Shown here: in pieces, positions 32,201-42,571 of the stretch
Layout: every line of letters begins with the position of its first letter
How positions within the stretch are numbered: position 1 is the stretch's first letter
Assembly (NCBI GenBank): GCA_005656395.1
Contig: SRSI01000026.1
Coordinates: forward strand, 1-64,000
Reading direction: 5' to 3'
Origin: Strongyloides papillosus
Lineage: Eukaryota > Nematoda > Chromadorea > Rhabditida > Strongyloididae
DNA length: 64,000 nt
Position numbers and translations under genes: made by a program
Notes under the pieces: model-generated
Seen by the model: the letters and a program-made list of their open reading frames with translations, nothing else
What the model was told of the DNA's origin: nothing
Database searches by the model: none

Positions 32201-32316
32201 TGAGTATATCCTGCTTAATATACTGAATTCCGTTTAATTTTCGAAATGAATTGTCTGTAAATTACCTTATAACTTGGATGGAAGACCTATTTACAAATTT
32301 TAATAGCATAAGTCTT
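32201..32316 (+). pseudogene. 5S rRNA-like pseudogene 2
   Basis: A second, more decayed copy about 790 bp after the first: ACTGAATTCCGT, AACTTGGATGGAAGACC, ATAAGTC plus T-run. The two together suggest a former tandem 5S array or retro-copies. Confidence 0.42.
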
Positions 32317-32947
32317 TTTTATTTTCTTTTATAAACGTTTCTTTAGTAAAAAAGGTAAAATTTTATTATTTTGGTGTTTACTTGATATTATATAATACAT
32401 TATGTATAATTTTATCGCCATTTTCATTTATAACAAAGTGAAAATTATCAAGATACTTTACTTCAAGCGTTTCAAGGACTCGTTGTATATTCAAAATTAT
32501 GTATCTAGAAAAATAGAAATTACAAATTTTTTATAACTCAAGTTAAAAGAGTATTAATAATGATACAGTTTAGTTCAATAACTATCTTTTTTTCTTTTAT
32601 CGACAAATGATAGCTATTTTATTTAATAAATAACCATCTTATAACATAAGCTATTAATTACGTGTTGTGAAAAAATTTTATATAGTCTTTCGTTAATTTA
32701 GTTAATAAAAAGCATTTGTAACAATAGTTTTTGTTAACATTAAATTCCAATGATCGTATTGATGAAATTTTATTTTATTTAAAATCATTGCTATTTTCCT
32801 AAGCATAAAAATTAACTAACGATTTAAATGTATTTATTAGATGAAAGAAATAAATCATTTGAAAATGTTTGGGCAAATTTTTTTTGAGTAGAATAATATT
32901 TTGCCTTTTTGACGTAAAATCTTGAAGAAAAAGGGTCGCCACGCGTA
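32317..32947. other. AT-rich stretch without a gene
   Basis: Nothing recognised. Confidence 0.5.
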
Positions 32948-32949
32948 GC

Positions 32950-33018
<69 letters not shown>

Positions 33019-33021
33019 GCG
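32948..33021 (+). tRNA. tRNA-Asn(GTT)
   Basis: 74 nt with A-box TGGCGCAATCGG, anticodon loop CTGTTAA (GTT), B-box GGTTCAAGCCC, acceptor GCCTCCG/CGGGGGC with one G-U pair and discriminator G. Intact. Confidence 0.95.
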
Positions 33022-33482
33022 TTTATTTCTCCTTTTGATATCAGTTCCTACACAAAATTACTTCTAAATTCAAAGTAAAGCAAGATTTTGGAATAGTGAA
33101 CGAATTTGTCTTGATACAGTAGTGTTTTGTGTGATAATAAAATGCTTTATTACATATTCTTAAAGATTTAGCAACATTTTAGCAAAAACTAAGCTTTCGT
33201 TCGAATTTACTTCCATAAGAAGTAGTTTTTAACCGTAACTTTAACTTTCGTTTTCTGAATTACTTAAAACATAATGTATCTTTTAAATTTTGATAAAATG
33301 TTTATTTTGAAAACAAGTGTGTTCACTGTTTTAGAAAAAATTCAAAAGTAATTCGTAATGTCTACTAACTAATCTTTCCCTAGTTTTCTCCTAATTGTTT
33401 ACTTAAACGAGATTTTAATAATAGAAGAATACGAATATAAGAGTTTTGTTTTTGTAGTATTACAGATATAAAATGTGACCTT
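33022..33482. other. AT-rich tRNA spacer
   Basis: No gene seen. Confidence 0.5.
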
Positions 33483-33576
33483 TGCCCCATACCAGGCTCG
33501 AACTGGTGACCTTGGCATTGCTTAGAACAGATTTAACTTATAAGTACCACGCGCTAACCAACTGCGCCAATGGGGC
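33483..33576 (-). tRNA. tRNA-Ile(TAT) with intron
   Basis: 94 nt in minus sense. Acceptor GCCCCAT/ATGGGGC, A-box TGGCGCAGTTGG, B-box GTTCGAGCC. The anticodon stem TGGTA/TGCCA encloses loop CTTATA-A (anticodon TAT) split after position 37 by a ~20-nt intron. Metazoan tRNA-Ile(TAT) genes usually carry an intron here. Confidence 0.93.
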
Positions 33577-33867
33577 TTGAAAAGAGAACGACAACTAATT
33601 GATCATTACGAATTAAAAATTATATACATTAAATTTAAATGATTTTCTTTAATTCTAAAAAAAATAAGCAGTTTTGTAAATTATTAATAATCTAAATATT
33701 CAGAGATTTGATAATTCAACAAATTGGCATAAAAAACTGAGGATACTGAGAAATGCAGTTATAAATAATTTATTATTCAATTAGCCAATATTGCAAATCT
33801 TGACTTCTAAAATTGACTGTATAAAGAATTAAGCGTGGTTACCAATCAGGGTGTGCTCGGATTCACA

Positions 33868-33940
33868 GCCACATTGGCTCAGTGGTAGTAGCGTCGGTCT
33901 TGTAAACCGAAGGTCGCTGGTTCAATCCCAGCATGTGGCA
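33868..33940 (+). tRNA. tRNA-Thr(TGT)
   Basis: 73 nt with acceptor GCCACAT/ATGTGGC, anticodon loop CTTGTAA (TGT), B-box GGTTCAATCCC and discriminator A. Intact. Confidence 0.95.
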
Positions 33941-34730
33941 GCTCATATTTTGTTAATACAACGGGAAATTCTACCCAAAATGTATGCTAATATTTCATGT
34001 TTTCCAAAAATCTTAACTAGTCATCATAAGCTTTTATTAGACACTTTTTTTTAAAACGTTGGACTAAGTTTAAATAGATTTAATCAGAAAACCAGTATAG
34101 ATAAAATTGAATCTTTTAAATAATTTATAAATCATCGTATCTTACGTATTTTAAAATAATGTTATTTATATGTACAGTATTAAAACATAAACGCAGATAG
34201 CAAAGATTTTACAATAACTTAGATAATTAATATTTTAAAAGTCTAACCAAGGCGTTTAATATAATAAATAGACAAAATAATAATAATAAAAAAATTAAAA
34301 AAGGAAGATTCTTTATAATAGTTTATAAGATCTAATTTTAAAAAAACAAAATTTGTTCATAAAAAATTACAATATTTTTTTTCCTAAAATACCATTCATA
34401 TAACAGTCCAACAATTATGGTTAATTTTATAATAAAAGAGAAGTATTAATTCTGTCAAAATTTTAATGTTAAATAGAATTAAAAGTTAGTAAAGTATTTT
34501 TAAAAATGCACTTTTATTTCTTCTAGTATAGAAAATGAAAATCTATCGAATGACTATAGAAGATGGTAGATATTAGTTCATCGCAAAAATTCATGTTGTA
34601 CGCGCCAATAATGCGCAAAATTTATAAAGTAAAAAAGGTAATTTTTTATTAACATTCAAATATAAAATATCTATATAATTATATAAATATTTATTAAAAA
34701 TAAATAATTCGTAAAAATGTTTTTATCTAT
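33941..34730. other. AT-rich stretch without a gene
   Basis: Nothing recognised. Confidence 0.5.
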
Positions 34731-34783
34731 CTTTATAGGGAGGTTAAATTACGGCAGTGCCAGTCAAAGAGAAGCCATAGGCT
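34731..34783 (+). other. TATAGGGAGG...CGGCAGTGCC motif, copy 2
   Basis: Shares GAGGTTA-like and CGGCAGTGCC (34752-34761) with the sites at 17665, 56422 and 61404, and is followed by a hairpin-capable AGCCATAGGCT. Unknown family. Confidence 0.5.
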
Positions 34784-35319
34784 AAGCCTTATCAATAAGT
34801 GGATAGGAATTATGTGCTTTTTTCGGAAAAAATCATAAAAATTCACTCAAAAGAACAAATGCTGAAAATTCTTCAAAATATGTTTATTTATTATTATTTA
34901 TGCTTAGGATACCTTTTATTCTAGAAAAAAATCGATCTAAATAGCAATTTTCAGCCAAACTGTTAAATCAAATACCTTCGCAATTCCTTTATTATAGAAA
35001 ATTAACGGGCAAAATTAAGTAGCGGCGCGATTCGCTATATAGTCCTTAGACAAATGTCTCTTTTCTCGACTACAGTAATATTAATTACAATTAAATTTTG
35101 AGAAAATTTTGACTAATCAAATACCGATTATTTCTTACATTGTTTTTAGTAATCAGGAAATTGTGCAATGTTTTATTATATTTTTAATAATCTTAATATT
35201 TTATTGGAAAAATTATTTACAGTACAGACGAAATAATAAAAACAAATTATGAAAGTCTTTTATAAAAGTAATAGCATTATTTGTAAAAAAATTAAATTTT
35301 ATTAAAATTTTAATAATAT
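34784..35319. other. AT-rich stretch without a gene
   Basis: Nothing recognised. Confidence 0.5.
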
Positions 35320-35450
35320 CAAACGACAAACAAAAAGTGCTGTAAACGACATAAAATATTATTTCGCCAAATAAATTTTCATGTGCTTTACAAAAATATA
35401 TATGTTTGACACTTTGAAGAGATGTAACTTTTTTATTTTTATTATATGTC

Positions 35451-35568
35451 GATACTAACGTAGTGAGATTGCTTTGCATAACGCGGTCTTTTCCTTGGAT
35501 TTAGTCCTTTTCTTGCACGGAATTTCGGAATTCCGTACAGTTTTGGTGGTGCGCCACTATTTAATCAG
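35451..35568 (+). repeat. DIRS left inverted terminal repeat
   Basis: 118 bp from GATACTAACGTAGTGAGATT to CTATTTAATCAG. Its exact reverse complement is 39530-39647. It contains the self-complementary core GGAATTTCGGAATTCC. Confidence 0.93.
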
Positions 35569-35641
35569 TTTTTTCTTTTCCTTGAATTTTGTCGTTATTA
35601 TTACTAATATCTAACAAAATCGTTGCCGAATCAAGTTCCAA

Positions 35642-36304
35642 ATGGCTGAAGAACCTGATAATAATGAAATACTGGGTCTGTTTGACAATTCAACTCAACA
35701 GCCGGCAGAAGAAAGTGCCGATGACCAACTTATCAACGCTCTATTGCACAATAAAAAGTCAATGACGTTATCTGAACAAGGTATGAAAGCGGTATCCAAA
35801 ATATTCTCCTGCAAAAGAATATCACATGAAACCATTGAGAGCATCACTGATAGAATGGGCGTTCACCAAGACCTCCAGTTTCTCGCTCCCGCCTTCAGCA
35901 CCCCATACTACTCTAAATTAAAAATGAGGTCAGTAGACAGCAACCTTGCCAAAATGCAGGATCACCTACTCCAGTCAGTCTGTATGTTATCGCACAATGT
36001 TGAAGCTGCAACAGGAGATAACAAAAGTGCCGTACTCAGTGCCCTCATTAATATCAAGTATGTTGTCGACGGATTAAGTGACATACGTAGAGAAGTCGCC
36101 TTTAGAAACTTCTCACCCAAATTCAACAAAGGGCTTCCCAGTGTACCTCTCGATATGGAAGAGAAGGTAACTCGTATGGATAGTTCTGAAAGAATCTCAA
36201 TACTTCCTAAGCATGCCGAAGCATTATTCAAGAATGTGGCCGATACACCACAGGATCTCCTCTCGTTTATCCAAAGGGAAAACAGGAAAAAGATCTTACA
36301 ATAA
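35642..36304 (+). CDS. DIRS Gag-like protein
   Basis: 220 aa, first ORF after the left terminal repeat. Acidic N-terminus (MAEEPDNNE), then a largely helical sequence without zinc knuckle. Identified as Gag by position; sequence similarity among DIRS Gags is low. The last 92 bases overlap the next ORF in another frame. Confidence 0.75.
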   Translation: MAEEPDNNEILGLFDNSTQQPAEESADDQLINALLHNKKSMTLSEQGMKAVSKIFSCKRISHETIESITDRMGVHQDLQFLAPAFSTPYYSKLKMRSVDSNLAKMQDHLLQSVCMLSHNVEAATGDNKSAVLSALINIKYVVDGLSDIRREVAFRNFSPKFNKGLPSVPLDMEEKVTRMDSSERISILPKHAEALFKNVADTPQDLLSFIQRENRKKILQ

Positions 36305-38264
36305 TACGGCTAACATCGAGCCGGAAAGGTACGTTATAATCAACCCAAACATGCCCCCCAATACAATACACCAATGCCTACCATTCTGGCAAAAGATTGC
36401 GCCAACCGATACGGTGCTACTTGATTACATAATAAACGGTGTAGATATAGGTATCTTATGTGAGCCAACACAGCATAAGATAGGTAAGAATAAATTCTCT
36501 TCAAAGGAAGAAGAACAGTTTATTGAAAATGAGATAAAAGATCTCCTCCGCTCCAACAGTATAAAAGAGCACGACAATCCCAAATGGATCAGCCCTCTAA
36601 TGGTAGTAACCACTTCAAAAATGAGATTAGTACTAGACCTTTCTTCACTAAATGATTACATACAACATTTTAGTTTTAAATGTGAGTCGATAAAAGATGT
36701 AACGGATCTTCTCGAGCCTAAAGCCTTCTTAACTTCTATTGACCTATCCGCAGCATACCACAGCTGTGCAGTACGACCACATCAAACTGAATACTTAGGA
36801 TTCAGGTGGAATAATAAAACATACATTTACCTTGTATTGCCCTTTGGAGCTAGTTCAGCACCAAGACTATTTTATAGAATAACAAACACCCTAACCGCCA
36901 CGATAAGGGCCAACGGTATAAAAATGACGAGATTTTACGATGATTTTCTAATCACTCATACGGATAAGGATCTGTTAACACGTCATACCGAATACTGCAT
37001 GAATTTGTTACGTGCAGCTGGATTCTCCATTAACGAGAAAAAGAGTGAGTTGTCACCTAAATATATAATAAAATATCGAGGTTTAGTGATAGATACACTT
37101 AAAGAGGAACTTCGCCTCCCCCAGGATAAGCTGGATAACATTATTAAAGCAGCCCGTCACATCTCAAATCTCAAGAGGGTAGTTGCACGTCAACTTTATA
37201 GCTTATTAGGCATGATAGAATTCTCATCCTATGCAAACTTCTTAACAAGAATCAAAGCACGTCCACTCCAACGCGCCGTAAATAAATGTATAGGGTTTCC
37301 TCCAAGTTACAATAGGTATGTGAATATAACAACGGAAATTAGGCAAGGTCTAGCATGGTATATCAATAACATAGAAGCCACCAATGGGCTGCGATATAAT
37401 CAGGACCACGCGAGCATAGAGGTTTACACAGACGCATGTAATGTTAGTTATGGAGGAATAGTATATTTTCCTGATTACACTTCCCAAAGCGTCCAAGGGT
37501 ACTTTACGGACGACTTATTATCTAAACATATTAATGAGAAGGAACTAATGGCCTTATCCTTCACGTGCTTCGGGCTTTTGCAAAATACATATAATAAAAT
37601 AGTTAACATTTACTGTGACAATACAACTACCCTAGCGTTGGTTCATAATAAAGGAAGTGTTAATAAAATATTTCTCTCATCGGAGACGGAAAAGCTACTC
37701 GATTTCTTTTACGAGCACAGGCTATATATTAACTTATACCATATTCCAGGATCCTACAATCAGGTGGCAGATCGCCTTTCCCGAACAATGCCCGTTACCC
37801 TACAAGGCCCAACAGAAGCAACTCTAACTATAAAGGCAAGAGAAGAAATTAAGGAATTTCTTTTAAATAAATTTAATGTAATAATTTCGGTGGATCTGTT
37901 TGCATCTTATGAAAATAAATTTTGTGATAAATTTGTAACGTTATTTGAAGATGACCGAGCGTTTAGAAGAAATGCCTACTCATTCAACTGGCAGGGTTTA
38001 ATTGATGAGGAAGTAATAGCATTTCCCCCATGTAATCTAGTACTCAGAGTACTGCGTAAAGCGGGTACCGACAAGTGCAATCTTTGGCTGGTAGCCCTAA
38101 TGTGGGAAAATCAAAATTATTTTCCAGTTTTAATATCCCAATTCGGGGACCCTATCCTACAATTATATGGTTCTAATATAGTTAACTTTCCAGACTGTGC
38201 AACTCCAATGAAGAACCGAAAGCACAAAGTGGGACTTTTCCGAATTTTCTTCAAGTCGCACTGA
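36213..38264 (+). CDS. DIRS reverse transcriptase-RNase H with methyltransferase-like tail
   Basis: 683 aa. RT core about 95-300: LVLDLSSLN, then TSIDLSAAYH, LPFGASSAPRLF and catalytic FYDDF at 241-245. RNase H about 400-525: YTDACN, EKELMAL, YCDNTTT and HIPGSYNQVADRLSR. The C-terminal part (about 555-645; DLFASYENKF...AFPPCNLV) matches the segment described in DIRS elements as N6-adenine methyltransferase-like. The frame is open from 36213, inside gag; the real start may be that ATG, reached by re-initiation or frameshift, because the next Met is just before the RT region. The stop is five bases before the recombinase ATG. Confidence 0.92.
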   Translation: MPKHYSRMWPIHHRISSRLSKGKTGKRSYNNTANIEPERYVIINPNMPPNTIHQCLPFWQKIAPTDTVLLDYIINGVDIGILCEPTQHKIGKNKFSSKEEEQFIENEIKDLLRSNSIKEHDNPKWISPLMVVTTSKMRLVLDLSSLNDYIQHFSFKCESIKDVTDLLEPKAFLTSIDLSAAYHSCAVRPHQTEYLGFRWNNKTYIYLVLPFGASSAPRLFYRITNTLTATIRANGIKMTRFYDDFLITHTDKDLLTRHTEYCMNLLRAAGFSINEKKSELSPKYIIKYRGLVIDTLKEELRLPQDKLDNIIKAARHISNLKRVVARQLYSLLGMIEFSSYANFLTRIKARPLQRAVNKCIGFPPSYNRYVNITTEIRQGLAWYINNIEATNGLRYNQDHASIEVYTDACNVSYGGIVYFPDYTSQSVQGYFTDDLLSKHINEKELMALSFTCFGLLQNTYNKIVNIYCDNTTTLALVHNKGSVNKIFLSSETEKLLDFFYEHRLYINLYHIPGSYNQVADRLSRTMPVTLQGPTEATLTIKAREEIKEFLLNKFNVIISVDLFASYENKFCDKFVTLFEDDRAFRRNAYSFNWQGLIDEEVIAFPPCNLVLRVLRKAGTDKCNLWLVALMWENQNYFPVLISQFGDPILQLYGSNIVNFPDCATPMKNRKHKVGLFRIFFKSH

Positions 38265-38269
38265 GTGAC

Positions 38270-39193
38270 ATGGATCCCGAAGTTTCACAATCCATTCAAC
38301 AATCTTACTCAGTTAACACTCAAAAATCCTATTCCACACATTTGAGAAATTACCTTAACTTCTGTAAAGAAAATGGAATAAAGGATAAACACTTCTCCTT
38401 TAAGAATCTCACCAAATATCTATCAAAGATAGCTACCAGTGCCGCTCCATCTACAGTTAATACAATAAAGAATTCACTAGTAGCCATAGCAAAGTTACGT
38501 AAGGTAACCTTCTCATCCCATGAAAAAACATTGCTAAGCAAACTCATAAAAGGGATCCAAGTGAATAACTACAATCATGATATTCAAAAATACATGACAT
38601 TTGACTTGGACATCATTCTGAGACATATTGAAAACAACCCAGCCTCAATGGAAATGTCTATCAAAGATTTAACGTTTACAACAATTACTCTGAGATCCAT
38701 TGTATCGCCACAAAGGATGAACGAGCTTGCTAGAATGTCTCTAGATCATATGACCCTCTCGGATGCATGGGCTAATTTCACAATCCCGGGAAGATCAAAA
38801 AATTCTACAGCCACTCACAAATTCCACAGAATGCACATTCAAAAATATGCAAATCCGAGCCTATGCCCACTCACCGCCCTATCCTTGTACTTAAAGCGTA
38901 CGGAGCCTATACGCACTTCTCAAAATCTGTGGATAAGTTACTTCAAGCCACACAAAAATGTCACTGGAACTACACTAGGAAGATGGATCTATAATTACTA
39001 CCTAACAGCTGGCTTAGATATAGGTAGACCACACAACATCAGGGGAGCTGCTGCATCAAAATACTATGAAATAGCAGGGTCTATTACAAATATGATAGAA
39101 GCTATTAACTGGGCATCTGAACACTCCATCTTTAAGTTTTATCATAAGGAAATTGGGAATAATTTCGGTGCTACTGTTCTCTCCTACAAATAA
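38270..39193 (+). CDS. DIRS tyrosine recombinase
   Basis: 307 aa of the phage-integrase/tyrosine-recombinase family that replaces the DDE integrase in DIRS elements and inserts a circular cDNA. An N-terminal SAM-like DNA-binding half (1-110) has the Y...T..TY...L..F pattern. Catalytic residues visible are Arg about 149 (SPQRMNEL), His255-x-x-Arg258 (HNIRG), Trp281 and the nucleophile Tyr291 (FKFYHKE). It starts five bases after the RT stop, and the internal complementary region begins with the base after its own stop. Confidence 0.9.
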   Translation: MDPEVSQSIQQSYSVNTQKSYSTHLRNYLNFCKENGIKDKHFSFKNLTKYLSKIATSAAPSTVNTIKNSLVAIAKLRKVTFSSHEKTLLSKLIKGIQVNNYNHDIQKYMTFDLDIILRHIENNPASMEMSIKDLTFTTITLRSIVSPQRMNELARMSLDHMTLSDAWANFTIPGRSKNSTATHKFHRMHIQKYANPSLCPLTALSLYLKRTEPIRTSQNLWISYFKPHKNVTGTTLGRWIYNYYLTAGLDIGRPHNIRGAAASKYYEIAGSITNMIEAINWASEHSIFKFYHKEIGNNFGATVLSYK

Positions 39194-39294
39194 GCAATCT
39201 CACTACGTTAGTATCGACATATAATTGATAATTATACCAGGGATATCGTAGATATCCTGCAAGTATAATTTATATTATATAAGATACTAACGTA
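39194..39294 (+). repeat. DIRS internal complementary region
   Basis: 39194-39225 is the reverse complement of the left end (to 35441), and 39226-39294 that of the right end (39634-39705). It thereby spells the junction of a circle. Confidence 0.9.
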
Positions 39295-39529
39295 TGTACC
39301 CACCCATCAAAATTTAATCCGAATTATTACTTATACTTAATTAATTATTGTAATATTATTAATTATCTATCACCCAGCTACTTGCTGATCAAATACCATT
39401 AATATTTACTCTCTTATATCACCAGGTTACATGTACGAGTATATATAATTAATTATAATAAATCTTGTTGTGTTAAATTATTGTTCCCACACCTTACGAG
39501 TACAGTATCACCTTATCACTTACAAAAAT
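39295..39529. other. Non-coding 3' part of the DIRS element
   Basis: AT-rich, no ORF, between the internal complementary region and the right terminal repeat. Confidence 0.6.
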
Positions 39530-39647
39530 CTGATTAAATAGTGGCGCACCACCAAAACTGTACGGAATTCCGAAATTCCGTGCAAGAAAAGGACTAAATC
39601 CAAGGAAAAGACCGCGTTATGCAAAGCAATCTCACTACGTTAGTATC
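39530..39647 (-). repeat. DIRS right inverted terminal repeat
   Basis: Reverse complement of 35451-35568; followed by a 58-bp right-end extension. Confidence 0.93.
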
Positions 39648-40535
39648 TTATATAATATAAATTATACTTGCAGGATATCTACGATATCCCTGGTATAATT
39701 ATCAAATATTTTCTATCATATTCTGCTCATCTTAGAGTTGCTTTATTTAATATACTATGAAATATATTATCAGATATTATTTTAATATAATCTCTTTTTA
39801 AAAGTTAAAATATTTAAAAGTTTTTTACTTTGAACACGAATGCATAATGCATTATAAATTTATATGAATCTGTTTTTATGAGTGATCATGAATGATATCA
39901 TAAAAAAATTTGGTCGTCAGATGAGTATAACTTTATAAAAAAAATATATTTTTACTATAATTAAAATTATTAAAAAAAAAGATATTGTTATGTTTTAATA
40001 AATGCTCTTTATAACAGTATTTACGATTTTTATAAAATTGAATATAATCTTGTATTTTGAAATGTATTGTAGAAAGCAACTTAATTTATAAAATAAAGAT
40101 GATGTTATAAAAAAAAGGCAATTATTTTTATACTTTTCAAATTGTTGATTTAATTTCTAAATGCTAAATAATTGCGATAAAACTAGTGGTAAGTCAAAAA
40201 AATTAGATTTTTTAATAAATGTAACAAAATCACTATATTTTACAGTGATTTTTGCTTTTTTTATATGTATCATGTTATTATATAACTATTAGTGAGGCAT
40301 TTATATTTTTTCAAACTAAGTGGAAGATCAGTCAATATAGCTTTCTTCTATTCATTATGAAAAACATTCATTTATTTTTGTTAATTTAAAAGTAAATTAG
40401 CTTACAAACAAATGATAAAAAAATGTTTTATTCCTCTTTAAATTACAACATTATTAATATATTAATTGTATTATTGGATTAAAAAAATTAGACAATGTGT
40501 AAGAACGGAAAAATTTGGTTTTCCCATCATAACAC

Positions 40536-40607
40536 GCGTTTATGGTGTAATGGTCAGCATGGCCGCCTTCCAAGCGGCCGATTCGGGTTCGATTCCCGAT
40601 AAACGCA
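40536..40607 (+). tRNA. tRNA-Gly(TCC), second copy
   Basis: 72 nt, base-for-base the same as 14081-14152 although the flanks have diverged, so selection or gene conversion has kept it functional. Confidence 0.96.
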
Positions 40608-41300
40608 TCTACAGATTTTTTTAGAGATAAAATTATGTATTTTGTTCATTTAATCGTATCTATTTCTTTGTTTCTACTATTATCAAATTGTTTTATGTAA
40701 CTTTTTAATATATAAATATATTATTTTATAAAGTATTAATTTTTTTTACTTTTATGACATTTTTGTGTGAAAATAACTTTAAAATAATTTTTAGAGAATA
40801 TTCAGTTTACTTCTTTGCCATCTCTGTCAAAATAGTTTTTGTGTTGTTTTTACAACTGCAAAATAACTAGTTATCTCATCAAATTGCTATAATATAAAAA
40901 TAAATTATTACTAATAAATTGTTTATTACCGAATAAATAAATATGCGAAAAGTGAATAATCTAAATATTTCTCGCAAGTTATTTTATTTGAGACAATTTT
41001 TGATTTTAAAAAAATGAACACAATATGCAAAGTTTTTAGTAGTAGGAAAGTCCTATTAATGGCAATAAACTTTTTCAAATTTGTTAGACAATAAGCTAAT
41101 TAATTATTATCGATACTTTCATTACTTTTAAAAAACATTCTTTATATTTTACAATTACAAAACAAAGTTTTATAATGTTAATTCTTTCACACCATATACA
41201 ACAAAATTATTAAACCTAAAATATGCTCATAATCTTGAATTCTTTATGAAATTTATAAAATTATAGTGGTATTTATCTTTATTACAAAATAAGATATTTA

Positions 41301-42121
41301 TTGTTAAACTTGATTTATTTTAAATAAATATCGCATGAATAGTAATAAAATAAATTACTTAAATTGTCCAATAAAAATAACCTAGTTTAATATAATTAAG
41401 ATATACTTAATTAATTAAAACTTATTTTTCACATTACACTTTATTTTCCATAAATTAAAATTTATTGAAAATAAAAATAGACTCAACCAACTTCACTTTT
41501 AAAATTAAAAAAAAATATCTAGTCAAATGAATAACCTTTTTTATAAAAAAAATATATATAATTTCCTACTAACTTGAAAAAAATTTTAAATTTTTGTCAG
41601 CTTTAAATAAAAAATTGTTATTTTGGAAATATAATTACATATATAAAAATTATTTATTTAAATTACGTTAACAAGTACTACAAAAATTTAATATAAATTA
41701 CAAAATATTTTTGAAAATAACTATACATAAAAATTAAATGCTAATAAAAAATAAGTTTTTTCTAATACCATTTAGAAATTTTTAAAAATTACTTTATATA
41801 ACAAAAAATATTACTTGAAACAAATATTTCTTATGCATCTATCTATTATTAATTTACTAAAGTATAAAATAAAATTTTTGTTATTTTAATTACTTTATTT
41901 CTTCTTAATTTCTAATAAATATAGTATTGTTTATGCTTCAAACCTTTAGTTGAAGTGAAGAGAAATTTTTTCTGTTTAAATATAGTCTTAAAAAACTTTA
42001 AACAGTAAAAAATTACTAAAAACAATCAGAAATGTTTAACAGAAGTTAGTGAAAATTGATCAAAATTACTAAAATTAAAATAGAATTTTGTAGAGAAATC
42101 GACGTTTCGTGTCTTGGACCA
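41301..42121. other. AT-rich stretch without a gene
   Basis: Nothing recognised. Confidence 0.5.
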
Positions 42122-42192
42122 GCGTTGATGGTTAAGTGGTATAATTCTCGCCTGCCACGCGGGAGTCCCGGGTTCGATTCCCGGTCAACGCA
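42122..42192 (+). tRNA. tRNA-Gly(GCC)
   Basis: 71 nt with acceptor GCGTTGA/TCAACGC, anticodon loop CTGCCAC (GCC), B-box GGTTCGATTCC and discriminator A. Intact. Confidence 0.96.
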
Positions 42193-42571
42193 TTTCGTTT
42201 TAATCTTTCTTGTCTTAACTTTTTTGTTTATCAGTATTTTTGTATATTTGTGTCAAAAATTAAGGAATTTTGGTAAATATAAATTTTTAATGTGACAACA
42301 CATTATGACCTACGTGTCCTAAGAAACCAAAACAAACACATTAAGAATATTATTATCACACATCATAATAAATTTATATAAACTCGGTTCAATAAGAACA
42401 AGACACTTCAACACATCTACGTTAAGAAACGAATATAAAAAGATAATTTTCTGAACAACCATGCAGTCTATCATTTTGTGTTCAATATGTTGTAACTTTA
42501 TATGTATACTTCCTTTCTTTTATCTTATCAAATAAACTTATATTTTATCATCCGCCTTATTCATTTATTCC
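42193..42571. other. AT-rich stretch without a gene
   Basis: Nothing recognised. Confidence 0.5.

Larger units (their letters stand above)
35441..39705 (+). mobile_element. Complete DIRS-type tyrosine-recombinase retrotransposon
   Basis: About 4.27 kb. Terminal inverted repeats of ~118 bp lie at 35451-35568 and 39530-39647, identical by eye. Left and right ends extend beyond them (35441-35450; 39648-39705). An internal complementary region (39194-39294) right after the recombinase stop contains the reverse complement of the left end fused to that of the right end, as in DIRS1 where it templates the circular replication intermediate. Three ORFs follow the DIRS order Gag, RT-RNase H-methyltransferase-like, tyrosine recombinase. 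No target-site duplication is seen, as expected. All frames are open, so the element is recent and perhaps active. Confidence 0.93.
35320..41300. repeat. Duplicated tRNA-Gly block, copy 2, split by a DIRS element
   Basis: 35320-35440 and 39706-41280 together align with 13080-14780. The DIRS element occupies the gap. Removing it restores a continuous match across TGTAACTTTTTT...TATTCTGCTCATCTTA in this copy against TGTAACTTTTTT...TATTATGCTCATTTTA in copy 1. Confidence 0.7.
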
